Positions 26,279 through 34,834 of a DNA stretch of 64,000 nt are shown here, piece by piece. The first letter of the stretch is position 1; every line of letters begins with the position of its first letter. The DNA is from Microbacterium sp. AB. Its GTDB lineage: Bacteria; Actinomycetota; Actinomycetes; Actinomycetales; Microbacteriaceae. Location of the stretch: contig NZ_CP118157.1 of assembly GCF_032878875.1 (NCBI RefSeq), forward strand, positions 3,472,001 to 3,536,000, written 5' to 3'. The notes below the pieces were generated by a model. That model had not been told where the DNA came from. It was given only the letters and a program-made list of their open reading frames with translations, and made no database searches. A program made the translations under genes and the position numbers.

Positions 26279-27118
26279 TCAGTGCGACGGCAGGCCCCGG
26301 CGCTCGAGGGCCGCGCGCGCGTTCTCCCGGCCGTGCAGGCCCGCGACATCGCGCACGCGCGCGACGACGGCGGAGATCCAGCTGCCCGAGCGCCCCTGCG
26401 AGGCGTTGTACGCGTCGAGCTCCTGCTCGTACGCGGCGACGTCGGCGCGCTGCGTCTCGCGATACCCCTCGCGCGAGCGGACGGCGCCCTGCGGCAGACG
26501 GGGCTTGATGCCCGCGGTGTCGTCCGGATCGGGCCATCCGAGCGCCACCCCGAACGCGACGGCAGACCGCTGCGGCAGGCCGATCTCGGCGGCGGACGCC
26601 TCGGGACGGTTGCGCAGCGATCCGAGGTAGCAGGTTCCGAGACCGAGCGACTCCGCCGCGACGACGGCGTTCTGCGCCGCGATGGCCGCGTCGGCGAACG
26701 CCACGAGGGTGCTCTCGAGGTAGTCCGCCGCCTCCGCGGGCGCTCCCTGCCACGACGCCACCTCGGCCGCGCGCGCCCAGTCGGCGACGAAGAGCAGCAC
26801 CACGGGGGCGCCGGCGATGAGGGCGCTCCCGTGCGCCTGCTCGACGAGCCGTCGTCTGCGCGCCTCGTCGCGCACCTCGACGACGCTCCACGACTGGTTG
26901 TTCGAGGAGCTCGCAGCCGACTGCGCGGCGGCGATGATCGCCGTGACGTGCTCGTCCGTCACCTCGCCCGGCGAGAAGCTCCGCACCGTGCGGTGGCGCA
27001 GGAGCAGCGCCAGCGTGTCCGAGGAGAGCAGGGCGGGATCCGTCAGCGTCGGGGCTCCCGCCCCGTAGCGACGGCGCAGCAGCGAATTGACGTCTCTGCC
27101 GGTGGGCGTGTCGGTCAC
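26279..27118 (-). CDS. Nitroreductase-family NADPH-dependent oxidoreductase
   Basis: 279 aa, NfsA/FRP-like FMN enzyme. Motifs: LLRHRTVRSFSPGEV, AAQSAASSSNNQSWSVVEV, ESLGLGTCYLGSLRN and VAFGVALGWPDPDD. Such enzymes reduce nitroaromatics, quinones or flavins with NADPH. GTG 27118 has a perfect AGGAGG site 6 bases upstream; a longer start would add an Arg/Pro-rich extension. No physiological substrate can be assigned. Monocistronic. Confidence 0.85.
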   Translation of the reverse strand: MTDTPTGRDVNSLLRRRYGAGAPTLTDPALLSSDTLALLLRHRTVRSFSPGEVTDEHVTAIIAAAQSAASSSNNQSWSVVEVRDEARRRRLVEQAHGSALIAGAPVVLLFVADWARAAEVASWQGAPAEAADYLESTLVAFADAAIAAQNAVVAAESLGLGTCYLGSLRNRPEASAAEIGLPQRSAVAFGVALGWPDPDDTAGIKPRLPQGAVRSREGYRETQRADVAAYEQELDAYNASQGRSGSWISAVVARVRDVAGLHGRENARAALERRGLPSH

Positions 27119-27209
27119 GGGGGGCCTCCTGTGCGATCGGACGGTACCGCGCCAGCCTATGTTCGGCGGCGCAGGGGCGGCTCCGCCGGCGTCACACGGG
27201 TCCACACGC

Positions 27210-27530
27210 CTACTTCGCGGAGCCGGACTCCGCGTCGCCCTCGGTCTCGTCGTCCGAGGGCAGGAGGACGGCGTGGTCGATCGTCCTCGTGACGTCGGCG
27301 GGGTCGACGACGAGCAGCAGCATCGCCAGGATGAGCAGCACGACGATGAAGACGATGCCCGCGATGATCGCGGCGACCGTCCAGGCCTGGGCGATGACCT
27401 CCGGGGGCTGCGATGTGAACGCGCCCATCGACATCGCCCCGACGAGGAGGGCGAACACCGCCGAGCCGAACGCGACGGCGAGCAGCTGGACGGGGCGCAT
27501 GAGCGCGCGGCGGGTGGGCTTGTCGGTCAC
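27210..27530 (-). CDS. Small two-helix membrane protein
   Basis: 106 aa. Two membrane helices (LLAVAFGSAVFALLVGAMSM and WTVAAIIAGIVFIVVLLILA) are flanked by a basic N-terminus and an acidic C-terminus (DDETEGDAESGSAK). GTG 27530 has GGAGGA upstream and overlaps the preceding gene stop as GTGA. I do not recognise the family; co-translation with the next gene suggests that the two products work together in the membrane. Confidence 0.7.
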   Translation of the reverse strand: MTDKPTRRALMRPVQLLAVAFGSAVFALLVGAMSMGAFTSQPPEVIAQAWTVAAIIAGIVFIVVLLILAMLLLVVDPADVTRTIDHAVLLPSDDETEGDAESGSAK

Positions 27531-28180
27531 GGACGTTCCTCCGGGATGCGGGGCTCGGCCTCGCTGATGGGTGCTGCCGCCGTCTGCCTCGGCGCGTCCG
27601 GCGACAGGCCGGCGATGGCGAGGAATACCGCGACGATCGCGGCGTACCCGCCGAAGAGGCCGACGGCGATGATCTCCCCCGTGAGGGTGAAGGCCTGACC
27701 GGCGTCCTCGATGTAGTAGTCGAGCACGTAGTCCGCGGGGACGACCAGCGTCGCCGCGGCGACGACGAGCGTCAGGACGCCGACCGTGAGCGCGTCGCGC
27801 GCACCGTCTCCGTCTCCGCGGCGGCGCCGGGCCACGCCGAGCCCGGTCTCGAGCACCCCGGCGACGAACGCCCACAGGGGGACCAGGACGAAGTACAGGA
27901 GCGGGCCGCGCAGCGGCGCGATGCCCGCGACCATCCCCGCCGCCAGGTAGACGACGGCGAGGAGGACGGGGACGGCCCGCTCGCCCGCCGGCGCGACCAT
28001 CCAGGCGCCGAGGCCGAGGGCGAGGGCCGTCGCGACGGCCCATCCGCTGAAGATCGGCAGTCCGACGATCGCCGAGTGGTCGGGCGAGAAGGTCACCATG
28101 AGCGCCGCGATCGCCGCGACGAGCGCGCGGAGCAGCTGGACGTGACGTGTGCTCGGCGTGAACGGCCTGGCTGCGGGCAT
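27527..28180 (-). CDS. Six- to seven-helix membrane protein of unknown function
   Basis: 217 aa. About six hydrophobic helices, among them AVPVLLAVVYLAAGMVAGIA and LLYFVLVPLWAFVAGVLETG, with a cytoplasmic Arg/Asp loop ARRRRGDGDGARD. The C-tail is Pro/Glu-rich. No transport or enzymatic motif was recognised. ATG 28180 has GAGGT upstream. First gene of a two-gene operon. Confidence 0.7.
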   Translation of the reverse strand: MPAARPFTPSTRHVQLLRALVAAIAALMVTFSPDHSAIVGLPIFSGWAVATALALGLGAWMVAPAGERAVPVLLAVVYLAAGMVAGIAPLRGPLLYFVLVPLWAFVAGVLETGLGVARRRRGDGDGARDALTVGVLTLVVAAATLVVPADYVLDYYIEDAGQAFTLTGEIIAVGLFGGYAAIVAVFLAIAGLSPDAPRQTAAAPISEAEPRIPEERP

Positions 28181-28279
28181 GGCGGGACCTCATACGTGCG
28201 AAGGGACATGCCCAGTCTAGGGAACCCGCCGCTGTGAACGTCCCGTCACCGGCTGCGCCGCCGAGGTCCCGGGTCGGCG

Positions 28280-28309
28280 GCGGGAGGCGGGACGCATCCC
28301 GCCTCCCGC
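28280..28309 (-). terminator. Strong terminator hairpin of the siderophore operon
   Basis: A perfect 13-bp stem, GCGGGAGGCGGGA (28280-28292) with TCCCGCCTCCCGC (28297-28309), closes a CGCA tetraloop 5 bases after the last siderophore gene. No U-tract is evident. Confidence 0.75.
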
Positions 28310-28314
28310 TCGGC

Positions 28315-30702
28315 TCAGCCGCGTGCGACGGGGTTGGGCATCTGGCCCGCGTAGAGCAGCGACTCGGCCTGGTTGCCGATGTCGACCATCTGCATGGTGT
28401 TGCGCAGCTGCAGGCGGTTGAGACACGAGTGCGCGAAGCCCTGCGCCCTGAGGTCGACGTCTCCCGCGAGACCCCGCGCGACGTCGGGATGCGCGTCCTC
28501 GTACCGGTCGAGCACGTCGGCGACGAGCGCCCAGAACCGGTCGGCGGAGAGCACGCCGTCGGCGTCGAGGATGCCGGAGAGATGACGGAGCACGCCGTCG
28601 AACACGTCGGTGAAGATCGCCAGGGCCTTCTCCCGCCCCGGCGCGACGGCCCGGATGCGTTCCGTCCCGGGCGGCAGCGCGCGCTCTCCGAGCACGGCGA
28701 CCTCCTCCCCGATGTCCTTCATGAGCGCACGCGCCACGGTGTGGTCGCGCAGCACGAGGATGAGGTTCTCGCCGTGCGGCATGAAGGCGAGGTCGTGTGC
28801 GAGCACCGCGTGCACGAGGGGACGCAGGTAGGCGTCGAGGTAGGCGCGCACCCACGCGTCCGCCGGCCGTCCCGACGCGCGGACGAGCGCCGTGGCGTAC
28901 GCGGCGCCATCGTGATCGCGATGGAGCAGCGCCGCCATCGTGACGAGGCGCTCCCCGGGCGCGAGCCGCGGGACCGGGCTCTCCCGCCAGAGCGCGGCGA
29001 GCATCTTGCGCTGCGGGTTCGTCTCCGCCGTGCGGTGGTAGACGTCGCCCGTGTACCCCACGGCCGACCGCTCGCGCAGCACCTCGAACCCCGCGTCGCC
29101 GAACGCCGGGTCGCCGCTCACGAGATCGGCGACCCAGTCGTTGATGGCAGGGGTGTCTCGCATGTAGGCCGGAGACAGTCCGCGCAGGAAGCCCATGTTC
29201 TGGATGGCCAGGGCGACCTTGACGTAGGGCGCGCCCGCACGGGTGAGGTTGAAGAAGGTGCGGATGGACTGCTGCGGCTGGTACTCGTCCGCCGTGAGGC
29301 CGAGCGGGACGAGGTGCCCGCGCGCGATGTCGGCGGCGAAGGTCACCGGCAGCCGTTGCTCGGCCTGCCAGGGGTGGACGGGCAGGAGGTGGAAGCCCTC
29401 GGGGTCGTGCCCGTCGTCGGCGAGCCGCTCCGCGAAGGCGCGCCGTTCGTCGGCCGTGAGCGCCTGCTCGAGGTGCCCGGCCTCGTCCAGCCCGCGTCCG
29501 AGCGCGAGGTGCGTGTGCTCGCGCGCCGCCGCGACCCACACGAGCCGCGTTCGCCGTCCGTTCTCCGGCGCGTAGTCGCGGTAGTCGGAGCGCGAGAAGC
29601 CGATGCGCCCGTTGTTCGCGAGGAAGGCCGGATGCCCCTCCGTCATGGCCGCCTCGGTCTCCTGGAAGCCCGCGTCGAGCAGGGCCTCGGCCGTCGGCGT
29701 CTCCCCGGCGAGCGCGCGGTGCCGCTTGGACGCGGCGCTCGCGAGCGTGGACGACAGCTCCTCGAGGTACACCGCGACGAGGTCCTCGGGCAGGCCCAGC
29801 AGCGGCTGCAGCTCGAGCACGAGCTCCAGGACGTCGAGCTCCGCGGATGCCCCGCCCCGGCTGCGTCGGATGCTCGCCTCGTCGATCGCCCAGTGCTCGA
29901 GCGGGAGCACGCGCGCGCGGAAGGCGTAGCGCGATGAGCCGTCGGCGACCTCCAGCTCCCACTCTCCCTCCTCCGGCCCCCGCTGCGGCGCGATGAGCCG
30001 TTCGTGGGCGAACTCCGACAACGCCTTGGCGACGAGATGGCGATGCCCGTGGCGCAGGAGGTCCGGGCGCAGATACGGCTGCGGCCCGCGCCCTCCGGCC
30101 CAGCCGGCGCCCAGCGGGCTCGCCGCGAGGTCCTCCCGCGTGCAGACGCTGAGCGCTGCGCGCTTCGGATGGCCGTCGAGCACGAGGTCGACCTCCCCCA
30201 GAACCCGGAACCCCGCTGCGGCGTTCTTGGCGAGGATCGCCGCGTTGCGGACGTCCGGCTCGACGACGACGCGCGTGCGCCCGAGGCCGCCGTCCGCCCG
30301 ACGGCCCAGGCAGAAGCGCAGGACCTCCCCCATGACCGCCGAGGTGAAGCCGTCGACGGGGTCCGCCGCGGGGGGCGCGACGAGCAGGTGCATGCCGACG
30401 TCGCCCGGGTCCGCGGCGAACAGCTCGTCCGGGAGGAGCGCGGAGGGCTCGTACGTCTCGACGTAGAACGCCGGCGCGCCGTCCACCCGTCCGAGCCATC
30501 CGTCCTGCGCGGGGTCCGCCGCGACCCGCTCCAGGTACGCGCGCACCTGCTGCGGGTCGTGGTCGGTCATCTCCCAGAAGCGGGAGCGCGGATGCGTCAG
30601 CCAGGCGTGCAGCATGTCCGCGTCGCGCTCGGCGTCGATCGGCTCGAGCGAGACGGCGAGGGACGACGCCGGCGTGGCGACGGACGGTGCGGTGATGGTC
30701 AT
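28315..30702 (-). CDS. Fused N-acyltransferase / NIS siderophore synthetase (DesC-DesD type)
   Basis: 795 aa. Residues about 15-190 are a GNAT domain of the siderophore-acyltransferase kind (MLHAWLTHPRSRFWEMTDHD, DVGMHLLVAPPAADPVDGF, VVEPDVRNAAILAKNAAAGF). Residues about 215-795 are an IucA/IucC-type NRPS-independent synthetase with LLPVHPWQAEQ, IRTFFNLTRAGAPYVKVALA and FMPHGENLILVLRD. In desferrioxamine synthesis DesC acylates N-hydroxycadaverine and DesD condenses the products; here both activities would lie on one chain. ATGA overlap with the hydroxylase; good GGAGG site. Confidence 0.85.
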   Translation of the reverse strand: MTITAPSVATPASSLAVSLEPIDAERDADMLHAWLTHPRSRFWEMTDHDPQQVRAYLERVAADPAQDGWLGRVDGAPAFYVETYEPSALLPDELFAADPGDVGMHLLVAPPAADPVDGFTSAVMGEVLRFCLGRRADGGLGRTRVVVEPDVRNAAILAKNAAAGFRVLGEVDLVLDGHPKRAALSVCTREDLAASPLGAGWAGGRGPQPYLRPDLLRHGHRHLVAKALSEFAHERLIAPQRGPEEGEWELEVADGSSRYAFRARVLPLEHWAIDEASIRRSRGGASAELDVLELVLELQPLLGLPEDLVAVYLEELSSTLASAASKRHRALAGETPTAEALLDAGFQETEAAMTEGHPAFLANNGRIGFSRSDYRDYAPENGRRTRLVWVAAAREHTHLALGRGLDEAGHLEQALTADERRAFAERLADDGHDPEGFHLLPVHPWQAEQRLPVTFAADIARGHLVPLGLTADEYQPQQSIRTFFNLTRAGAPYVKVALAIQNMGFLRGLSPAYMRDTPAINDWVADLVSGDPAFGDAGFEVLRERSAVGYTGDVYHRTAETNPQRKMLAALWRESPVPRLAPGERLVTMAALLHRDHDGAAYATALVRASGRPADAWVRAYLDAYLRPLVHAVLAHDLAFMPHGENLILVLRDHTVARALMKDIGEEVAVLGERALPPGTERIRAVAPGREKALAIFTDVFDGVLRHLSGILDADGVLSADRFWALVADVLDRYEDAHPDVARGLAGDVDLRAQGFAHSCLNRLQLRNTMQMVDIGNQAESLLYAGQMPNPVARG

Positions 30703-32096
30703 CGTGCGGCCTCCAGGAAGCGCTCGGCGGTGTCGGTGGCGGGATCCGCGCCGGCGGCGGGTCCGGCGTCGCCGGGGAGCCCGAACGTCTGGAACGCGAT
30801 CCGGCGCTCGATCGGATACGGCTCGCGCCCCGTCACGGCGGCGAGCACGACGGACGCGCGCCACGGCCCGAAGCCGAGGTCGGGAGCGGTCACGCCGTGC
30901 GTGTGCTCCTCGCCGTTCAGCACGTGGATGCGCTCGGCCTCGTCCACCGCGTAGTCGCGCGAGACGTCGAGCCGCCCGCGGTCGTCGAGGCGCACGCGGT
31001 GCGCGACGGGGTCGAGGAAGGCCGGCGTCTCGGACCGGTAGCCCGTCGCGGCGAGCACCGCCCCCGTCCGGTGCTCGCGGGTCTCGCCCAGCTGTCCGTG
31101 GCGCAGGGTGAGGACGTGCTCCTCCGTGGCCTCGTCGTACCGTGCGGCCACGACCTCCGTGTCCGTGAGGAGCGTCGACGGGACGGAGCGGCCTCCGCTC
31201 GAGAGCCGGTAGAGGGTGTCGTAGATGTCGTCGACGAGGTCGCCGCTGATGCCCTTGGAGAGGCTGCGCTGCTCGCGTCCGAGCCGTTCGCGCAGCTCCG
31301 CGGGGAGCGACCGGTAGTGGTCGGTGTACTCGGGAGACGTCATCTCGAGCGTGAGCTTCGTGTACTCCATCGGGAAGAACCGCGGCGAGCGCGTGACCCA
31401 GTCGACGCGGGCGTCCCTGTCCTGGACGTCCGCGAGCAGGTCGCGGTACACCTCGGCGGCCGACTGCCCGCTGCCGACGACCGTGACGGAGCCGCTCCCG
31501 CGGAGCGCGTCGCGGGCCGGGAGGTACCGGGCCGAGTGCACGACGGGGCCGGCGGACGGGTGCCGCGCGACCTCGTCCGCGAGCGCCCGCAGGGGCGCCG
31601 GCAGCACGGGGCGGGTGCCGACGCCGAGGACGACGTGGCGCGCGCGGCGGCTCTCCGTCCCGACGACCCCGCCGGCCGCGTCGAGCACCTCTGCCCGGAC
31701 GACGAGGAGGTCTCCCTCCTCCTCGACCGCGACGACCCTGCGACGCCACCGGAGCGTCGGCAGCTGCGCGGCGACCCAGCGGCAGTACTCGTCGTACTCC
31801 GACCGCAGGGGGTAGAACGACTCGCGGATGTAGAAGGGGTAGAGCCTCCCCGTCGCCTTGAGGAAGGCGAGGAACGAGTACGGGGACGTCGGGTCGGCCA
31901 TCGTGACGAGATCGGCGAGGAACGGCACCTGGATGGTCGCCCCGTCGATCATCATGCCCGGATGCCAGCGGAACCCGTCCGCCTGGTCGAGGAAGACCGC
32001 GTCGACGTCGGGCAGCGGCTGCGCGAGCGCCGCGAGCCCGAGGCCGAACGGCCCGATCCCGATCCCGACGACGTCGTGCACGGCGTCGGCGCTCAT
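30699..32096 (-). CDS. desB: Lysine/cadaverine N-hydroxylase (DesB type)
   Basis: 465 aa, FAD/NADPH N-monooxygenase. FAD motif GIGIGPFGLGLAAL at residues 11-24, substrate region FLADLVTMADPTSPYSFLAF, NADPH motif VVGSGQSAAEVYRDLL near 215 and the C-terminal ATGYRSETPAFL. It hydroxylates the primary amine of lysine or cadaverine to build a hydroxamate. The ATG overlaps the decarboxylase stop. An order of decarboxylase-hydroxylase-acyltransferase/synthetase matches desABCD. Confidence 0.87.
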   Translation of the reverse strand: MSADAVHDVVGIGIGPFGLGLAALAQPLPDVDAVFLDQADGFRWHPGMMIDGATIQVPFLADLVTMADPTSPYSFLAFLKATGRLYPFYIRESFYPLRSEYDEYCRWVAAQLPTLRWRRRVVAVEEEGDLLVVRAEVLDAAGGVVGTESRRARHVVLGVGTRPVLPAPLRALADEVARHPSAGPVVHSARYLPARDALRGSGSVTVVGSGQSAAEVYRDLLADVQDRDARVDWVTRSPRFFPMEYTKLTLEMTSPEYTDHYRSLPAELRERLGREQRSLSKGISGDLVDDIYDTLYRLSSGGRSVPSTLLTDTEVVAARYDEATEEHVLTLRHGQLGETREHRTGAVLAATGYRSETPAFLDPVAHRVRLDDRGRLDVSRDYAVDEAERIHVLNGEEHTHGVTAPDLGFGPWRASVVLAAVTGREPYPIERRIAFQTFGLPGDAGPAAGADPATDTAERFLEAAR

Positions 32097-33697
32097 CGGC
32101 CGGCTCCTTCCGCCGTCGCGTCGAGCTCGCTCGTGCGGCGCAGCCGCGGATGGACGTCACGGCACGGAGGCGTGTCGCGCGTCGTGAGCTCGTCACCCGC
32201 GAGCAGCCCGTGGGCGGCCGACCGCACGAGCTCGAGGACCTCGGCGATGTCGTCGACCGTGGCGTCGGGGTTGAGGAGCGTGAGCTTGAGGCACGGGACG
32301 CCGTCGATCACGGTGCGCGCGACCATCGCCCTCCCCGACTGGAAGAGGATGCGCCGCACGAGCGGCACGAGACGGTCGGCCGTCGCGTCGTCCACCCCAT
32401 CGGGCTGATAGCGGAACAGCACGGTGCTGAGGTCGGTCGCGCCCACGGGACGCAGCTCGGGATCGTCGTCCATCGCCTCCCGCACCCGCGCGGCGAGATC
32501 GCAGACGGCGTCGACCATCGCGCCCAGCCGGTCGGGGCCGATCGCCCGCAGCGTCGTCCAGAGCTTGAGGGCGTCGAAGCGGCGCGTGGTCTGCAGCGAG
32601 CGGTCGACCTGGTTGGGCTCGGCGTCGTCCTCCGCGGCCTCGACCTCGGGGTTCAGGTAGTCCGCGTGCCACGCCGTCGCGAGCAGGTCCTGCGGGTCGC
32701 GGACGACGAGCGCGCTGGAGGACACCGGCTGGAAGAAGGTCTTGTGGAAGTCGACCGTGACCGAGCGGGCGCGCTCGATCCCGTCGAGCAGACCGCGGCG
32801 CGTGGGCGACACCAGGAGGCCGCCGCCGTACGCCGCGTCCACGTGCAGCCAGACGCCGGCGGCGTCGCAGAGGTCGGCCGCGGGGGCGATCGGGTCGATG
32901 ACCCCCCTGTCGGTCGTGCCGGCCGTCACGACGACCGCCATGACGACATCGCCCGCATCCGTCGTCTCCCGGAGCGCGGAGGCGAGGGCGGAGGGCGCCA
33001 TCCGGCCGTCCGCATCCGTCCCCACCGAGACGACCGCGTCGTCCGGCAGCCCCAGCAGCAGCGCCGAGCGCGCCACCGAGAAGTGGCTCGCGGCCGTCGT
33101 GAGGACGCGCAGGCGCGCCATCCGCTCGCCCCGAGCGCTCCGGTCGCCGCGCAACGCCGCCTCGCGGGCGAGGAAGAGCGCCTGGAGGTTCGACTGCGTG
33201 CCGCCGGAGGTGAAGACCCCGTCGGCGTCGGCGAAGCCGATCCGCTCCCCGGTCCACGCGATCAGCCGCCGCTCCATGAGCGTCGCCACGGCCGACTGGT
33301 CGTAGGTGTCGACGGACGTGTTGATCGCCGCGAGCATGCTCTCCGCCGCGACGGCGGGAACCGCCACGGGGCAGTTGAGGTGCGCGGCGTAGGCGGGCAG
33401 GTGGAACCAGACGGCGTGCCGCGCGTAGAGGTCTCCGGCCTCCGCGAGAGCCGCCCGCTCGCCCACGCCGTCGCCGTCGAGGTCGACGGCGTCGACGCGT
33501 TCCCGGAGCTCGTGGCGCGCGGCGCCCGACGAGGGCGAGCTCACGGTCCGGAAGCGTTCGGCGAGGTCGTCGACGACCTCGTGGACGACCTGCGCATAGC
33601 GCTCCGCGGTCCGCGCGCTCAGCAGGGAGGTGCATCGGCCGACGCCCGCTGTCGCCGTCGACGAGCTCTCTTCGGTTCCCACCAGGGTTCGTCCCAT
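32093..33697 (-). CDS. desA: PLP-dependent lysine decarboxylase (DesA type)
   Basis: 534 aa, group II decarboxylase. HLNCPVAVPAVAAE, FTSGGTQSNLQALFLAREAA, HVDAAYGGGLLVSP and the PLP lysine motif SVTVDFHKTFFQPVSSSAL (Lys in DFHK) are clear. Makes cadaverine from lysine for hydroxamate assembly. The N-terminus is uncertain: the AGGAG site lies 12 bases before ATG 33697 and closer to an out-of-frame ATG at 33707. First gene of the operon behind an IdeR box that abuts the -10. Confidence 0.85.
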   Translation of the reverse strand: MGRTLVGTEESSSTATAGVGRCTSLLSARTAERYAQVVHEVVDDLAERFRTVSSPSSGAARHELRERVDAVDLDGDGVGERAALAEAGDLYARHAVWFHLPAYAAHLNCPVAVPAVAAESMLAAINTSVDTYDQSAVATLMERRLIAWTGERIGFADADGVFTSGGTQSNLQALFLAREAALRGDRSARGERMARLRVLTTAASHFSVARSALLLGLPDDAVVSVGTDADGRMAPSALASALRETTDAGDVVMAVVVTAGTTDRGVIDPIAPAADLCDAAGVWLHVDAAYGGGLLVSPTRRGLLDGIERARSVTVDFHKTFFQPVSSSALVVRDPQDLLATAWHADYLNPEVEAAEDDAEPNQVDRSLQTTRRFDALKLWTTLRAIGPDRLGAMVDAVCDLAARVREAMDDDPELRPVGATDLSTVLFRYQPDGVDDATADRLVPLVRRILFQSGRAMVARTVIDGVPCLKLTLLNPDATVDDIAEVLELVRSAAHGLLAGDELTTRDTPPCRDVHPRLRRTSELDATAEGAGR

Positions 33698-33750
33698 GCG
33701 CGTTCATCTCTCCTTGTCCGCCGGGCGACCGGCCTTCGACCGCCGCTCAC

Positions 33751-33756
33751 ATCGTA
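33751..33756 (-). promoter_or_regulatory. Candidate -10 of the siderophore operon
   Basis: TACGAT on the minus strand directly follows the iron box (33758-33776), so repressor binding would cover the spacer and -35 region. Confidence 0.45.
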
Positions 33757-33757
33757 G

Positions 33758-33776
33758 TTAGGTTTGCCTAACCTGA
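33758..33776. promoter_or_regulatory. DtxR/IdeR iron box before desA
   Basis: TTAGGTTTGCCTAACCTGA matches the 19-base DtxR/IdeR consensus TTAGGTTAGSCTAACCTAA at 17 positions. It lies in the 212-base divergent gap between desA and purU. Confidence 0.85.
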
Positions 33777-33909
33777 GCAGAGTAGGCATCGACCCTCCGC
33801 GTAGCCTTGGAGTCCTCCCTCTGCCGCATGGGCACTTCTGCCCCTCGACAGGCTCGTGGCCGGTGCCCTATCGGGCGGGCGCGCGGAGGCGGGCTGACAG
33901 AATGGGACC

Positions 33910-34785
33910 ATGACGCCGTTGAGGGAAGAACTGATCGATCACGCCTGCCTCATCGTGGACGGTCCCGACCAGTTCGGAGTGGTCGCCGCGATCGCCGCGC
34001 TCATCACGCGCAACCAGGGCAACATCGTCACCCTCGACCAGTACTCGACCGACCCGGAGGCCGGGCGGTTCTTCCAGCGCGTCGTCTTCCACCGCGCGAA
34101 CTTCGCCGTCGCGAGGGACGAGATCGAGGCCGACCTCGCCGCGACGCTCGAGCCGTTCGGGATGAGCTGGACTCTCGACGACCTCTCGATCCCCAAGCGG
34201 ATGGCCATCCTCGCGTCGAAGGACGACCACTGCCTGCTCGACCTCCTGTGGCGCCACCGTCGCGGCGAGCTGCCTGTGAGCATCCCGATGGTCGTCGCGA
34301 ACCACACGACCACCGCCGACGACGTGCGCTCCTTCGGCGTGCCGTTCTTCCACGTCCCCTCACAGGCCGGGCCCGACAAGTCGCAGTCGGAGGCGGAGAT
34401 CGTGCGTCTCCTGAAGGGCAACGTCGACTTCGTCGTGCTCGCCCGGTACATGCAGATCCTCTCCAGCGGCTTCCTGCGCGAGATCGGCGTGCCGGTCATC
34501 AACATCCACCATTCCTTCCTGCCCGCGTTCATCGGCGCGAACCCGTATCGCAAGGCGAAGGAGCGCGGCGTGAAGCTCATCGGCGCGACGAGCCACTACG
34601 TGACGGAGGACCTCGACGAGGGGCCGATCATCGAGCAGGACGTCGTGCGCGTGACCCACGCCGACTCCGCCGAGGACCTCCGCCGACGCGGCGCCGACGT
34701 CGAGCGCGCCGTGCTCTCGCGCGCCGTCCTGTGGCACGCGCAGGGCCGCGTCGTGCGCGACGGGAACCACACGATCGTCTTCTGA
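33910..34785 (+). CDS. purU: Formyltetrahydrofolate deformylase
   Basis: 291 aa. N-terminal ACT domain (DHACLIVDGPDQFGVVAAIA, residues 10-90) and C-terminal formyltransferase-like hydrolase with ANHTTT, ARYMQILSSGFLREIGVPVINIHHSFLP core (shown in part: MQILSSGFLRE and NIHHSFLPAFIGANPY) and the catalytic Asp in LDEGPII. It hydrolyses 10-formyl-THF to formate and THF. It converges on the 15-gene operon; PurU often accompanies catabolic routes that release one-carbon units, so a functional link is possible. Confidence 0.92.
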   Translation: MTPLREELIDHACLIVDGPDQFGVVAAIAALITRNQGNIVTLDQYSTDPEAGRFFQRVVFHRANFAVARDEIEADLAATLEPFGMSWTLDDLSIPKRMAILASKDDHCLLDLLWRHRRGELPVSIPMVVANHTTTADDVRSFGVPFFHVPSQAGPDKSQSEAEIVRLLKGNVDFVVLARYMQILSSGFLREIGVPVINIHHSFLPAFIGANPYRKAKERGVKLIGATSHYVTEDLDEGPIIEQDVVRVTHADSAEDLRRRGADVERAVLSRAVLWHAQGRVVRDGNHTIVF

Positions 34786-34790
34786 GGCGC

Positions 34791-34834
34791 AGCCCGGGCC
34801 GATCCACGACGTCAGGTGACGACCTCCCGGGGCT
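34791..34834. terminator. Imperfect bidirectional hairpin between purU and the deaminase-like gene
   Basis: AGCCCGGG (34791-34798) pairs with CCCGGGGCT (34826-34834) with one bulge. The right arm overlaps the stop of the leftward operon, and the left arm follows purU by 5 bases. Confidence 0.35.

Noticed and set aside
32193..33707. 504-codon frame from ATG 33707 with the nearest AGGAG
   Set aside because: The translation is an Arg/Gly-rich shadow of the PLP decarboxylase; the desA frame has all catalytic motifs.
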